This document shows, one piece after another, positions 11,431-22,800 of a DNA stretch of 64,000 nt. Where the stretch lies: NCBI GenBank assembly GCA_013350335.1, contig CM023538.1:55844769-55908768 (forward strand), written 5' to 3'. Positions within the stretch are counted from its first letter, which is position 1. Each line of letters begins with the position of its first letter. The notes below the pieces were generated by a model. It worked only from the letters and a program-made list of their open reading frames with translations. It did not search any database and had not been told where the DNA came from. The stretch comes from Chimonanthus salicifolius. Its lineage: Eukaryota; Streptophyta; Magnoliopsida; Laurales; Calycanthaceae. A program made the translations under genes and the position numbers.

Positions 11431-12449
11431 GGGGAGAATACAGACACCCGGGAAATCTTCCCTACACACCCTTTTTTCGAAAGTCGATAAAAATTACTCT
11501 TTTGTCCTTCCACCTAAAAACGCCGCATCTAGCAAAATGAAAATATTTGTTCAAACGAATTTTGAATTCGTTCGAACGAAATGGGCTTTGAAGTGGGATT
11601 TTCAAATGAGGCCGTTTCTCGACCAATTTCTACATACAAGGTATCAAAATTCATCTACTTTGAATTTTATGAACTCCGGGACTGATTTTAAGTGAAAAAT
11701 ATATAGTTTTGGGCTTAAAAAATCATATCCAAATAATTAAGGAACTTTCTTCTTAATTCTTTTGGTACAATTTTTGAAGTCCAAAACTATACCATTTTCA
11801 CTTAAAATCAGTCCTAGAGTTCATAAAATTCAGAGTAGATGAATTTTGATACATTGTTTGTAAAAATCGGTCGAAAAACTGGTCACGTTTGAAAATTCCA
11901 CTACACAATCCATTTCCTTCGAACGAATGAATTCCTTTGTTCGAAGGAAGTAGGCTGTAGAGTGGGATTTAAAACAAGATTGTTTCTCGACAAATTTCTA
12001 CAAAGAAGGTATCAAAATTCATGTAATCTGAATTTTATAAACTCCGGAACTAATTTTAAGTGAAAAAGATGTAGCTTTGGACTTCAAAAACCGTACCCAA
12101 AGAATTAAAGAACTTCACTCTTAATTCTTTGGGTACTTTTTTTAAGCCCAAAACTACACCCTTTTCACTTAAAAACATTCCTGGAGTTCATAAAATTCAG
12201 AGTAGATGAATTTTGATACATTATTTGTAGAAATCGATTAAGAAACAGCTTCATTTGAAAATCTCATTTCACAGTCCACTTTGTTCGAACGAATTTTTGA
12301 ATTTGTCCGAAAGATTTTTTTTCATTTAGTCGATCATTCGTTCGAAGGATGAGGGTGTTTTTAAATAGAAGGGCAAAAAGGTAATTTCAATCAACTTTTG
12401 AAAAAATGATGTATAGGAAAAGATTTCCCGAGTGTCTCCATGAGCTCCC
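11431..12449. mobile_element. 1,019-bp foldback element with two internal hairpin modules
   Basis: Long terminal inverted repeats of about 95 bp: left GGGGAGAATACAGACACCCG, right end complementary (GGGAGCTCATGGAGACACTCG when reversed). An exact 8-bp TATTATAA duplication flanks it (11423-11430 and 12450-12457). Inside are two consecutive palindromic modules (about 11560-11940 and 11940-12330). Each has 'TTCGAACGAA'-type sites, a 'GATTTTAAGTGAAAA' arm and its complement 'TTTTCACTTAAAA', and a hairpin around 'CAAAGAATTAA'. There is no coding capacity. The long TIRs and 8-9 bp TSD suggest a MULE- or hAT-type non-autonomous element. Confidence 0.85.
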
Positions 12450-12457
12450 TATTATAA

Positions 12458-13117
12458 AATTATATTGAAGAAAGAGTTACATGATAAAAGAAAAATGAAA
12501 TTATAAAACTATATAATCATTACAATGTGGGATCCAAATAACCATTAAGGAAATAAGTTTAATTCTCTTATACATATCAAAAGATATGTCCATTTGGTGT
12601 TTACCCTTTAATCCGGGGAAAAAAAAGTTCTAAACCACAGCGGGAGAAAATCCTTGTTCTGGATCGTGCTGTTTTGGTTCTATTTCGGATGCCACGTGGG
12701 CAAATACACGTGTCATCTATAGAATGCATGATTGTTCTTCATGTACCAAACTTTTACCTTATACAGCTTAAAAATGATAATAAAAGACTATACTTCACCA
12801 ACCTTGATGTATGAAATAATTTCTGCTTACTTCTAATATTATTTTTTTTTATGAAAAACTCAAGATCCCCCCGTCTCTTTAACCATGAGAGCATTACATA
12901 AAACTTTTGAATGCACGCAGCCTCCCACCTCCCACCCAACCCACCTTCGTACAAGTCACGGACACTAAGTGAGTGCAGGACTCAAATTTGAAACCTTTGG
13001 TTCCTGAGCCAAAATGTTGTTAGTTGAACTACTCCATACGAGGTGGTTACTTATAATGTATGGAAGCATTTCTTTTATAGTTTTGAAACTCTTAACATAA
13101 TCTATAAAAAAAATATA
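12458..13117. other. Intergenic DNA with a possible SINE fragment
   Basis: Bases 12690-12720 carry two ACGTG cores (CCACGTGGGC and ACACGTGTC). Bases 12930-13045 read on the minus strand as a tRNA-like stretch ('TAGTTCAACTAACAAC...CAAATTTGAGTCCTGC') and may be an old SINE. No gene was seen. Confidence 0.35.
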
Positions 13118-13307
13118 TAATTTGAGGGATGAGTTTAATGGTCGATTCCTACTTTTATTTGCGGGAAGTCTTAGGATCAAGTCTCTCTCAATACAAAAGA
13201 GTCACTCGGCATTGTTCTATACTCGACGTGTGCTGATTAGAAGGTTTACATATACCCTAAGGATTAGTCATACGAGACGTCTAAATACTTTTGTCTTAAA
13301 AAAACAA
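13118..13307 (+). mobile_element. SINE, family B-related
   Basis: tRNA-like 5' part 'GATGAGTTTAATGGTCGATTCC' and box-B-like 'AGGATCAAGTCTC', then 'GGTTTACATATACCCTAAGG', 'GAGACGTCTAAATAC' and an A-rich tail at about 13300. The tail module recurs inside the tandem array at 5477-5986. Confidence 0.5.
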
Positions 13308-13674
13308 TGATTTACATATGCCCAAGGATTTTGTTCAATAATGTTGGGGGGTATTGAACAAAATTTGGTGAAATATAATATATCTGCAACAATGATCCCG
13401 ACATGGACACTTAGCTATCAGCTAATCCATGAATTGGTGATGAGTGGTGAACGTGAAGAGAAGTGTGAGAGTTGATGGTGTTGAGAATAGGGGTAATGAG
13501 GTATCATAGCAGAGGGTTAAAAATCAATTTCTGAGTAGAGATGCCTCGTGCAGTGAGTTTTTTATCATCATTTTTTAGTTTTTATGGTATCATGGTAGGG
13601 TAGTGAATTATGTTTTAACCTTTTCTTTATAAAATAAACTTGTGTATGGCAATTCCAAGTTTATGTTTTATGGG

Positions 13675-15330
13675 CTCAAAATGGATGGATTTAAGAGGTC
13701 ACACAAATAAACTACCACAGGATAATAGTAAATCATCATTTTAATTTAATCAGTAGATAGATGAATTTAAAATGTTTTGATTTGTATAAGACATCTATAA
13801 TATTCGTTTTGATTGAAGTAGTAAAGTCATATTTTTTAAGACCTTCAAAATGTGAATTATGTAACTGTAGAAATTCATCAGATTAAATTAATAAGTTTTA
13901 AATGTCTAAATAGTATCAAATTGGGTATGAGTGTCATTTGAGAGGAGCGAGATAGGTGAGAGAATTAGATACATTAAGACTATTGTTGACCCCACAAACT
14001 AAAATTCTCATGAAAGTCTTTTAAGAACCAATCTTAAGGATCATAACATGTTTGCATCAACTTTGGGACAGAACTTTGGTTTGTGCGATCAATAATGGAT
14101 TAATGGATCCATCCTCTTCCTCACACTTATCCTACCTCTCATGAATTACACTTGTATCCAATTTGACATTTAAAGTTTATTGATCTAACACAAGTTAGAT
14201 AAATGTAAAATTTTAGAGGTCTTCAAAATATGACTTCTCTTATCCAATCAAGTGAAATTTTAAATGCAAAATATACAAATCAATACATTTCAAACCCATT
14301 CATCAATGTGAGCCCAAGCGAGATCATAGACTATTTGCATCAATTTTGGTGTAAACTAGTTTGCATGTGATCTTTAGGCAGTGGTGCTAAAGTTTTAATT
14401 TGAGCACTCCTAGATCTCACACAACTCAGCTCATGGATGGATGGGTTTGAAAGGTCTTGACTTTTATATAGTGATTTTAGAAAATTATTTCAGAAGTTAC
14501 ATTTTTTTGTAAGGTGCTGGAAATTTCAATTTTATCTAGTGGTCGAAATTCATTGAATTAGATCGGTAGATTATAAGACTTGGATTTGTGTCAAATTGGG
14601 TATGATACAATTCACGAAGAGCGAGTGACTCTGAGGAGAGATGAAATCCATTCAATCCACTGTGGCCTCCATGGCATATATGTGTGTGTACGACAATAAT
14701 CTTTAAGAATAATTCTCATGAGATTTTCATGAGAACTTTGGTTTGTAGGGTCTACAATAGACTTAATGGATCAAATTGTCCTCTGACACCCACCTAACTA
14801 CTTTGAATTATACATGTACCAAATTTGACACCAAATTGAATTCTAAAATCTATTGATCTAACTTTCCATTGTTAGGTAAATGTTTTGAAATTCTTCAAAA
14901 AAACATAACTTGTCTTAATCACTCAAGAAGAAAATCTATAAGCAACATATGCAAGTCAAGACATATCAAACCCACCTATCCATGTAGGCCCAAGTGGCGT
15001 CCACTAGTTGTTCTCATGAAAGTCTTACAAGAATTGTTCTTAAGAAATCCTTGTTTTAAATCTAAAACCACAAGCAACTATCATCGCAATTATCATGAGG
15101 TGATGGCTTTGTAGGGTTGACCTTGGAGCCAATCACACCCTCCCTACCTCGCCCATTTACCAACTATGAATTAATCTTTGTCCAATATGTCCTATTCTGA
15201 ATTAGATGAACACTTGATCTAACCCCATGAAACTTAAACTATGAGATAAAACTAAGTTTTTGAAATCATAAAAATATGACTTTCCTTATCAATAATATTT
15301 TTTTATATTCACTTTTTTCAATCTAAAACC
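13675..15330. repeat. Cluster of alternating inverted repeat units
   Basis: Diverged units of about 300-400 bp alternate in orientation. Forward units are near 13675-13985 and 14400-14690 (key 'TCAAATTGGGTATGA', 'GATGGATGGGTTTGAAA'). Reverse units are near 13985-14390, 14690-15050 and 15060-15330 (key 'CCAATTTGACA', 'ATTGATCTAAC', 'CAAACCCA'). This looks like a degraded foldback or MULE-MITE cluster. The frames within it are not genes. Confidence 0.55.
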
Positions 15331-15589
15331 TTTCCAACCAATTAATCCACGAGAAATTAAAATAACTCAAATCATACACTTTAGAGGATCTTTGTTATAT
15401 AACATTGTTGATCAGTGAGGAAAATTGTCATGTACACGATCTCTTAAAGGTGTCTTATCTGAGGTACCTCACTGTGAGATCCACTTGAGCCCCCTTAGAT
15501 TGGTTGTTTAAATAAAATTATATTTTTAAGGTTTTAAAAATTCAATTTTAAGTATAGCATAGAAAAATAAAATCCCTTACGGATGATAC

Positions 15590-15650
15590 CCATTGCTCTT
15601 AAGACACACCAAGGTGAAGACCATGGGAACTCGAACCTACATTACTAGTT
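15590..15650 (-). mobile_element. SINE family A fragment
   Basis: 'CTTAAGACACACCAAGGTGAAGACCATGGGAACTCGAACCT' is a partial reverse complement of the family A body including its B box. No tail is seen. Confidence 0.4.
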
Positions 15651-16181
15651 GTAACTAATATCTGGACAGGTAGACCCAAAGGGTATTTACAATTTAATAG
15701 AATTTGCTTTATTGGAGCAGGTATATTATTGATACATTTACATTTGGCATAGATCTCAAATTTGTTCTCAAATCCAAACAATCGAATACCATGGGCCACC
15801 CCTATCACATGGACCCACAACTAGGGATGTCAAGAAGATGAATTGATGCAAAAGCATGTCTCTGTAGTTAAAAATTAAAACTATCAATCCAAAGAGGGTC
15901 AAATGGTCAATATGATATGCTATATAAATGACACTAATAGATCCTAAAAAGAACATTTTGGGGTTCATGGTGTAAATAAATCACAAAATATCTATATTTT
16001 AAACATATTTTATCATTAATTGCTTAAAAATACAAGAGATAATTCATTCTTAAAAAAATCATTTTAAAGGAAAGTCAATATATACCAATTTATGCAGACG
16101 TATTTCCAGGATCAGTCGAGTGTTCTAAGAAGCCTATACACCTTGCTCATGAAAAAACTCATTGATTCACTTGGTTTGGAA

Positions 16182-16520
16182 TAGGGCTGAAACTTGGGTC
16201 GGATCAGGTTGGATTTTAATAAATACAATTCAACCCATGTCAAAATTTATTACAATCCGACCCGACCCAAATTTCTAATATGAGCTAATTTGAGTGTTGT
16301 TTTATAACTTGGTGCACTCAAGTCAAGTCGGGTTACGTCGGGTTAGGGTTGGATTGATTTAAAATGTCTCAACCCAATTCGAATCAAATTTCATAAAAGT
16401 TTTATTTTCCCAAGCCGACCCGACCCGACCCGAAATATACAAATACAAAACTCTAACCCTTTGATTTTTGGGGTCGGATAATGCGGGTCAGGTTAAAACC
16501 AGACCCAAGTTTCACCCCTA
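16182..16520. mobile_element. hAT-like MITE, 339 bp, with exact 8-bp TSD
   Basis: Ends are inverted repeats: left TAGGGCTGAAACTTGGGTC, right GACCCAAGTTTCACCCCTA. Flanked by GTTTGGAA at 16174-16181 and 16521-16528, exact. The interior is made of GGGTCGG/CCCGACC-rich sequence. A second insertion of the same family, of nearly equal length and with its own 8-bp duplication, surrounds the solo LTR at 52674-55629. Confidence 0.85.
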
Positions 16521-16528
16521 GTTTGGAA

Positions 16529-18069
16529 TGTTATCTGAGTTGAGTCAATTAAGTTTAACTGGGTCGAGTCATTTCTAAATTATTAAACAATGAGTTTGAG
16601 TGGGATGATGCATAGTACGACTACGATATGTCTGCAACTTAAATAAGTGAGATGATGACATTTTGAAATTTACTGAATTTAGGTCTGAAGAAATGATGGC
16701 ACATATAATAATAACAAATAATGGCCTTCATCTCTTTAAATATAGCCCTCGTGACTGAATTAGATTGCTTCCTTGTAGAATGTCTTTTTTGTCTCCTTAA
16801 AGCATTATCTAGGGTTAGGGTTCCATAATAAGTGTGTGCCTTATGGAAGAGATTGCATGGCTAATAAATGAAATTTTGAGTACTCTCCTCACTCCAGACT
16901 GTCTGAATCTGATAGCCATGTCACTGGACCAATGCATGTGGCTCTCCCTTGAATGGTGGTGGTGGACCAATCAACTTTTAACTTCTTAGTAACACCAGTC
17001 CATCTAATCATGTAAAATGGTTAGGGTTATAGATGATTATAAACATCATTTTTTATTAAGGGAAGAAGTCAAGTCGAAGTTTCAATTTAAAAGCATTATT
17101 AATTATACATAATCATAACTTTTGATCTCACCGTGAAAATTATTTAATCATAACTATCGATGAAAAACGAGTTCAGATGAATGTCATAAAATGGGTAATG
17201 GAAAAAATAAATGTCCTATGAAGAATTCATACATTTAATTGTAGAGGTGTTCTTTCAGCAAGTCAGATGGATGCTCAACGGCATTGCAGATTTCTATACA
17301 AAGCTGGGAGTAATGCCACATTCAAAGGTGTTTATCACCCGTGATTTATGGAATATGGCTTGAACAAAATAGAGAAAAAATTGGAATAATCTTAGAACAA
17401 AAATTCATAAAATTTGATGAAAATGACTCAAAATAACGAAATTTTAATAGAAAAAGTTTGGAATGAACAAATACTCTTCACTTTTGAAGAACTCGCTTTT
17501 GAGAATTAACCATCAAACCAACCCGGATTTAGAACCGCAGAGGATGCAAAAGATGGTACTTTGTTATAGGGTTAATTTGCATATAGGTCCCTATTTTAGG
17601 CTAATTGTAAATACATCTCTAGGTTTTAATTAACTGTAATTTCATCCCTAACATTTGAAAGTCATTTACAACTAAGCCCTTGTTATATCAATACATAGGT
17701 AATGTTTAAGAATAATAAATAATGATTATTCTAGAGCCCACTTTTGATATATGAATATATAGGAATGAGTTGGACGCATAAATAACCATTACGTATAGTT
17801 TTTTTCCTATTTAATCATACCATCCTTGTGATTTTAGCCTACAAAAATTTAAGTTTTATACAGTATTAATACTTATGATCCATTTGCAAGGGTAGGATGG
17901 CAAAATGAGTGCAAAACTTTGTCTATTACTTACCCTTGTTGTCTGCTATAGCTCTTGAATAATTTGCAAGCCCAAGTGGGACTTGGTAAAAGTTTTTGAC
18001 CTATACTAAAGTATTATATATGCAATAGCATAAAAAGAACCTATTCTCAAATGCAAAGGCTCTTTTTTT
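16529..18069. other. Intergenic DNA, no gene seen
   Basis: No coding region was recognised. The stretch at about 17565-17720 ('GGGTTAATTTGCATATAGGTCCCTA') resembles a sequence common in old plant repeats but has no resolvable ends. Confidence 0.4.
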
Positions 18070-18190
18070 TGTGAGAAGCGATTTGTGCATCCAAAATAAG
18101 TGAAATACTCATTTTGTCGTTGTTTAGACAAAATAAGTATTTTATTCATTTTCGGTACACCAAGAGTGCACCAATCAATTCCCTTTTTTT
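18070..18190. mobile_element. Small hairpin MITE-like element
   Basis: The arms CAAAATAAGTGAAATACTCA and (reverse) TGAATAAAATACTTATTTTG surround a short loop at about 18092-18155. Outer 'GTGCATCC' and 'GTGCACTCTTGG' flanks are also partly complementary. Ends and target duplication are not resolved. Confidence 0.4.
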
Positions 18191-18489
18191 TATAATTAAC
18201 CTACAATGAATTTTGAATATACTCGAGTCAGGCCTATATACATTGATTGTCGGCCTATGAACCAATACAAATCAGAACCTGCACTTTGGGCTCTTGTTAC
18301 AGCCAAAACATGTTCATAACCTCAGATTTCTGTGGAGCCTTTGAACACAAATGAGATAGCAAGACAGACATCCATTGAAAGGATATGGAAGAATCTCATA
18401 TCCCCTTCTCTTATGACTTCCACCTTGAGACTTAATGTCACCAGTGTCACCAATACTCCTTTCTCAAGATATCAATCTTAACCATAACC

Positions 18490-18660
18490 ATAGTTTGAAA
18501 ACTCAAAACTTGGACTCGACTCAAAATCCTATCGACTCAAGTAACTCAGACAAGTTTTTTTACTCGACTCGGCAAAACTAGATAAAACTTGTTGACTCGC
18601 TGGTACCTGAAATCCTATCGAGTCAGAGTTATTTGAGTTTTTAAACTATGAATCTAACAA
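18490..18660. repeat. CGACTC/GAGTCG-rich dispersed repeat
   Basis: It has partly palindromic 'AACTTGGACTCGACTCAA', 'AATCCTATCGACTCAAG' and 'CTATCGAGTCAGAG' segments. Related sequence occurs at about 38480-38600 and 27760-27830, so it is a dispersed repeat of unknown class. Confidence 0.4.
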
Positions 18661-18799
18661 ACAAGTGCAAGATGAGCAACAAAGTAGTCAGCAGGACCTA
18701 CATTTTAAGAATGTAATCAGTAATTACAACTAATTTTAGACTGAAATAATAATATGATACATCATAGTTTGATATTATATCTGCATTAAGACATTTTTG

Positions 18800-19829
18800 A
18801 AGCTGTTGAAAGGAGAGCCAGCCGAGGAAAATAGATACGCCGTTGTCATCGTCATCATTAGCCATTTATTCATATATTCCATCCTAGATGAGATCCAAAT
18901 CCAATCATTAATCCGAAAAAGAGATTCTTGTGTTACTGGTGCAGGAGGCAAGACATTCTGTATATGATGCTGTTACGTAGAGAAGCTCCCGCTTGGGGTG
19001 GGTGGGGAGAATTTTTGAGCAGGGAATGATTTCCACAGTGGTAGAAATCCGTTAATGAGAAAACACTTCACCAACTAAACATTGCCTGTGAACAACAGGA
19101 TCATCCATCATCTAGTGCAGCCATACAGTTAGGACAGTCTCAGCCATATGATCAAAGGGATATGTATAATAACCAAGAACAACAAAACCACAAGAACAGA
19201 TTAATAGTACATTATTAGGTCACAGAAATGCAGCGAAGTGATGGTTATGGAAGTATAAATTCATCCGACTGTTTGAAAAATAAAATTCCTTCCGCTGAGT
19301 GCAGGTGCATGATAGAGTCACACTTAATCACTCTGTAAGTAAATAGTTAGAAAGTATTTTGTAAATCGTATGTGAAGTTGATTATTTTTCCATGAGTCGC
19401 CCAGCGACAAGCAGTTTCCATGCTGTGGGATGGATGAATGGTTGCACTACCATGGCTGCAGTGGGCAGCTTTTGTCAAATATCATCTAATTTATAAATTA
19501 AAAAATATGTTCTGGGTCTTAAAACATACCTTAATCATAAAAAGGCACATAAATCACAGATCTTCTAGGTGATGCATTTCTTTGTTCATCAGTCGCAATA
19601 TAAGCTTCCTGGGGCTCCAAATGGAGCAGAACATGCTTCTTTTTTCAAGCTGCAATCAGCAGCAACGAAACCGAGGAAGATGGAGCAGAAAGAATGCAAA
19701 CTTTGAGGTAGCCGCTTCCAACCAACCTCGAATATTGTGCCTACACTACTGCCAATCAATGACAAACGCCAAGTTTACACATTATCAAGTTCATGTCAAA
19801 GTGGCAGGTGCAGGCATCGCCCAAGCCCT
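18800..19829 (-). other. Probable 3' UTR and downstream region of the R3H gene
   Basis: Less AT-rich than the surroundings and without TE signatures that I recognise. It follows the R3H stop codon. I cannot place the poly(A) site. Confidence 0.35.
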
Positions 19830-19880
19830 TCAGCTGGGCCGGGCTAATCCATAACTAGCTTCTGGTTGCTGATGATGAGG
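19830..19880 (-). CDS. R3H-SUZ gene exon 4 (terminal)
   Basis: A 51-bp terminal exon. Acceptor GGTTTTCTGCAG|CCTCATC; encodes 16 residues (PHHQQPEASYGLARPS) and TGA at 19830-19832. The phase-0 junction with exon 3 and the family-typical C-terminus support it. It lies 5.6 kb from exon 3 and would be missed by simple ORF searches. Confidence 0.85.
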   Translation of the reverse strand, partial: PHHQQPEASYGLARPS

Positions 19881-22800
19881 CTGCAGAAAAACCGGGAAAG
19901 AATCAACAGCTACCAGATATGGGAAAAACATGACAGCTCAAAAAAAGAGCGAGAGAACACTAGCAAACATGATAGATGAACAACAAATGGGAAAGTAAAA
20001 TAATAAGCCCATAGTTTACATAGATTCGGTTCAATTATTCAAAAATAGCCATTTCATAGTTCAGAGGCAAGAATTTCTCTCATTTTCAGTTTCATCTCCT
20101 CCCATAAAATTGGTGGCAGCCCAAATTTACAAAAATCATCTTCCACACTCCACCATAAGAAAAAAGAAGAGAGATTTTGTGGAGAGGAAATCTCTCTCTG
20201 TCGTATATTGAATGTGTCTAAAACAAAAGAGGATATATGAATTTATAATTACAAGTGAGCCAATTATGATGACAAAAAAGGAGTGCAATCAAAGAATAAC
20301 TAATTACAATCAATTACACAACTAGTGTTAACAATTAGGTCAACTTTCCAAACCTGAAAGATTCTGGTCAACTAAAACCAAACGTGGGTCCCCCAACACT
20401 CCCCCTCACGCTGGTGAGGAGATATCGTGTAAGCCTAGCTTGACTAATACCATGTTGAATATAATACTAAGGAAAAAAAAAAAAGGAGAAAGAGAAATTG
20501 TGGAGAGGAAATCTTTATCTCTGTTTTATATTGAATGTGTTTAAAACTAAAGATGATACATAAATTTATAATTACAGGCGAGCCAATTACGATGGTAAAA
20601 AAGGAACGCAATCAAAGAATAACTAATTACAATCAATTACACAACTAGCGTTAACAATTAGGTCAACTTTCCAAGCCAGAAAGATTTTGGTCAACTAGGA
20701 CCAAACATGGGTCCCACAACATCATTGTAGTCTTAGTATTCAAATTTGTTCGGTTGATCTTCTGTAGTTTCTACAGAACATGCTCGATAGGCATTCTTGG
20801 TGTAGTTGATCTTTGGTTTCAATATTTTTTGCAACGTTATGGGACTGAATTGCAGACATTACTGGCTATCCATGGTTGTTTTTATTGACTGCCCCATCTT
20901 TTCCACAACCACCTGATTACAAATTTCTTCCATGTGATTTGGATCAGGTTTGATAGGTGCTTGAGATGGTAACAGCTCCACTTCTTCCAAACACGTAACT
21001 CGTCCAGTCAAGCAAAAAAATTGTGCTATTTGAATCTCTAGCTCATCTCGTTGGTTGTCAGTCTCCCATGATAAGATTTGACACTTCTTGTAGCATGGTT
21101 GTTGTCCTTAGATCTGATACCCAATATGATGCAAGATGTGAAGCATGAGAAGTAGGTCCAAAATAAGGGTAAACAACAAGCAACTTGGATTTAGATGGGA
21201 TTTAGGTCAAGAATCAATGCTCAAAGGAGCTAAGAAAATGAGGAAAGATCAGAACTTTTTGTTGGTCAAAAATGGACTTGTTAAGGATAAAGCTCCGGAC
21301 TAGAGAGTGGATCTGAGATTCTGAGAATGGGGAAGTAGGACAGGAGTGGTGAAAGATAATTTGATTTCGAGTCAACACCTAGGTTTTCCTTAGAGTCATC
21401 ACTAAGGACTAAAAGAGTCAGCAACTTCTAATGACACTAAAGTCATCACCAACCAGAAAGAGAGCAGAAAGCCTCAATTTAAATTTCATTCCAACCATCC
21501 AAAGTTTGAGTTCAAGTCTTTTATATTTGACTGGAAATACAGTGACATTTATTTCATTATCATCAAAGTCCATCAACCCATCCACATTGACATTAATTTT
21601 GACTACTTGAAAGTAAAAGATTGAATGTACCATAGTTCAAATTTTAATCAAAACTAAGACTAGGCCACCTAATTGCACCAGTGTTTGAAATTTCCAATAT
21701 AAAATTTATTCCATGGTATTAGAATTGAAATTTTACAACACCAAATATTCTCCAAAGCCAGCTGCTATGGTGGGTCCTAGGCTGGTATCTGAGGCCCATA
21801 CCAGACTTAGCCGTCCTTTTATAAATTTTTAAGCCTTTTGTGTTTGCATCTGTAATAACCCATGTCAACAAAATGGTTATAGGAATAAGATGATATATGA
21901 ATCGTATGATTTTAAGATTTTCGATTCACGATTCACACCCCTTGAACAATTTCGATATGATTCAAGTTTGATAACATTGGGTAAAATTGGAGAATGCCAT
22001 ACACTTAGAGCATTGGGAATATTTGTAAAATTTCATACTCACAAGGTGTGTGATAATATGTTTGAGTGAATGTTGCCTTGTGCACATTCCAATGCATAGT
22101 CGGGTGAGGTTATGGTTTGACCTCTTTAATATGTGTGATTTATGTGAATATATTGTATCAGATACACATGTATGAGTTTCCCAAATTCCTATGATTATAT
22201 GTTTACTATAATTGAGAATTCATAGATTTGTGACGTGTTAAAGTATGATAGAATGTATGATAAATCAAGATTGTCCAAGATGTGTAATGTAAGGCATTGA
22301 TAATTTCCTATACTTGTGTATGATTATAAGTAATGTATGTATCAAATGAATTCTCATGATTGTGAATTCTTAGATGGGTCTCTCATATAATAAGCATGAT
22401 GAATGTGTTTTAATGCCATGCTTGGATTAATTGATGATGTGTACATCACTAGTGAGTACCTATGTTGATAATAGTTGTGGTAGATCGATCTAACCGTGTG
22501 TAGAATGAATTTTCATGATTTGAAGAGGAAGTTGGTAAAGGATTAAACTAAGTGATATGAGTGATGTTAAGGTCAAGTATATTAGAACCCAAGGGGGGTT
22601 AACTTGTCCTACAATCGGAATGGGCTAGCATGATTGAGAATGCATAGAATGCAATGTAAATGCTAAGAAAGCCTTGTTTGATTTCTTTAAAGTAAAAGTA
22701 TGATCACTCTCCAATGTCAAACCAAATGTGAAAATAATAAATACGGTTGATCTGATCCACTATGTGGTACGTAGGCAACTAAGAGCATTGTGTCTTAGCT

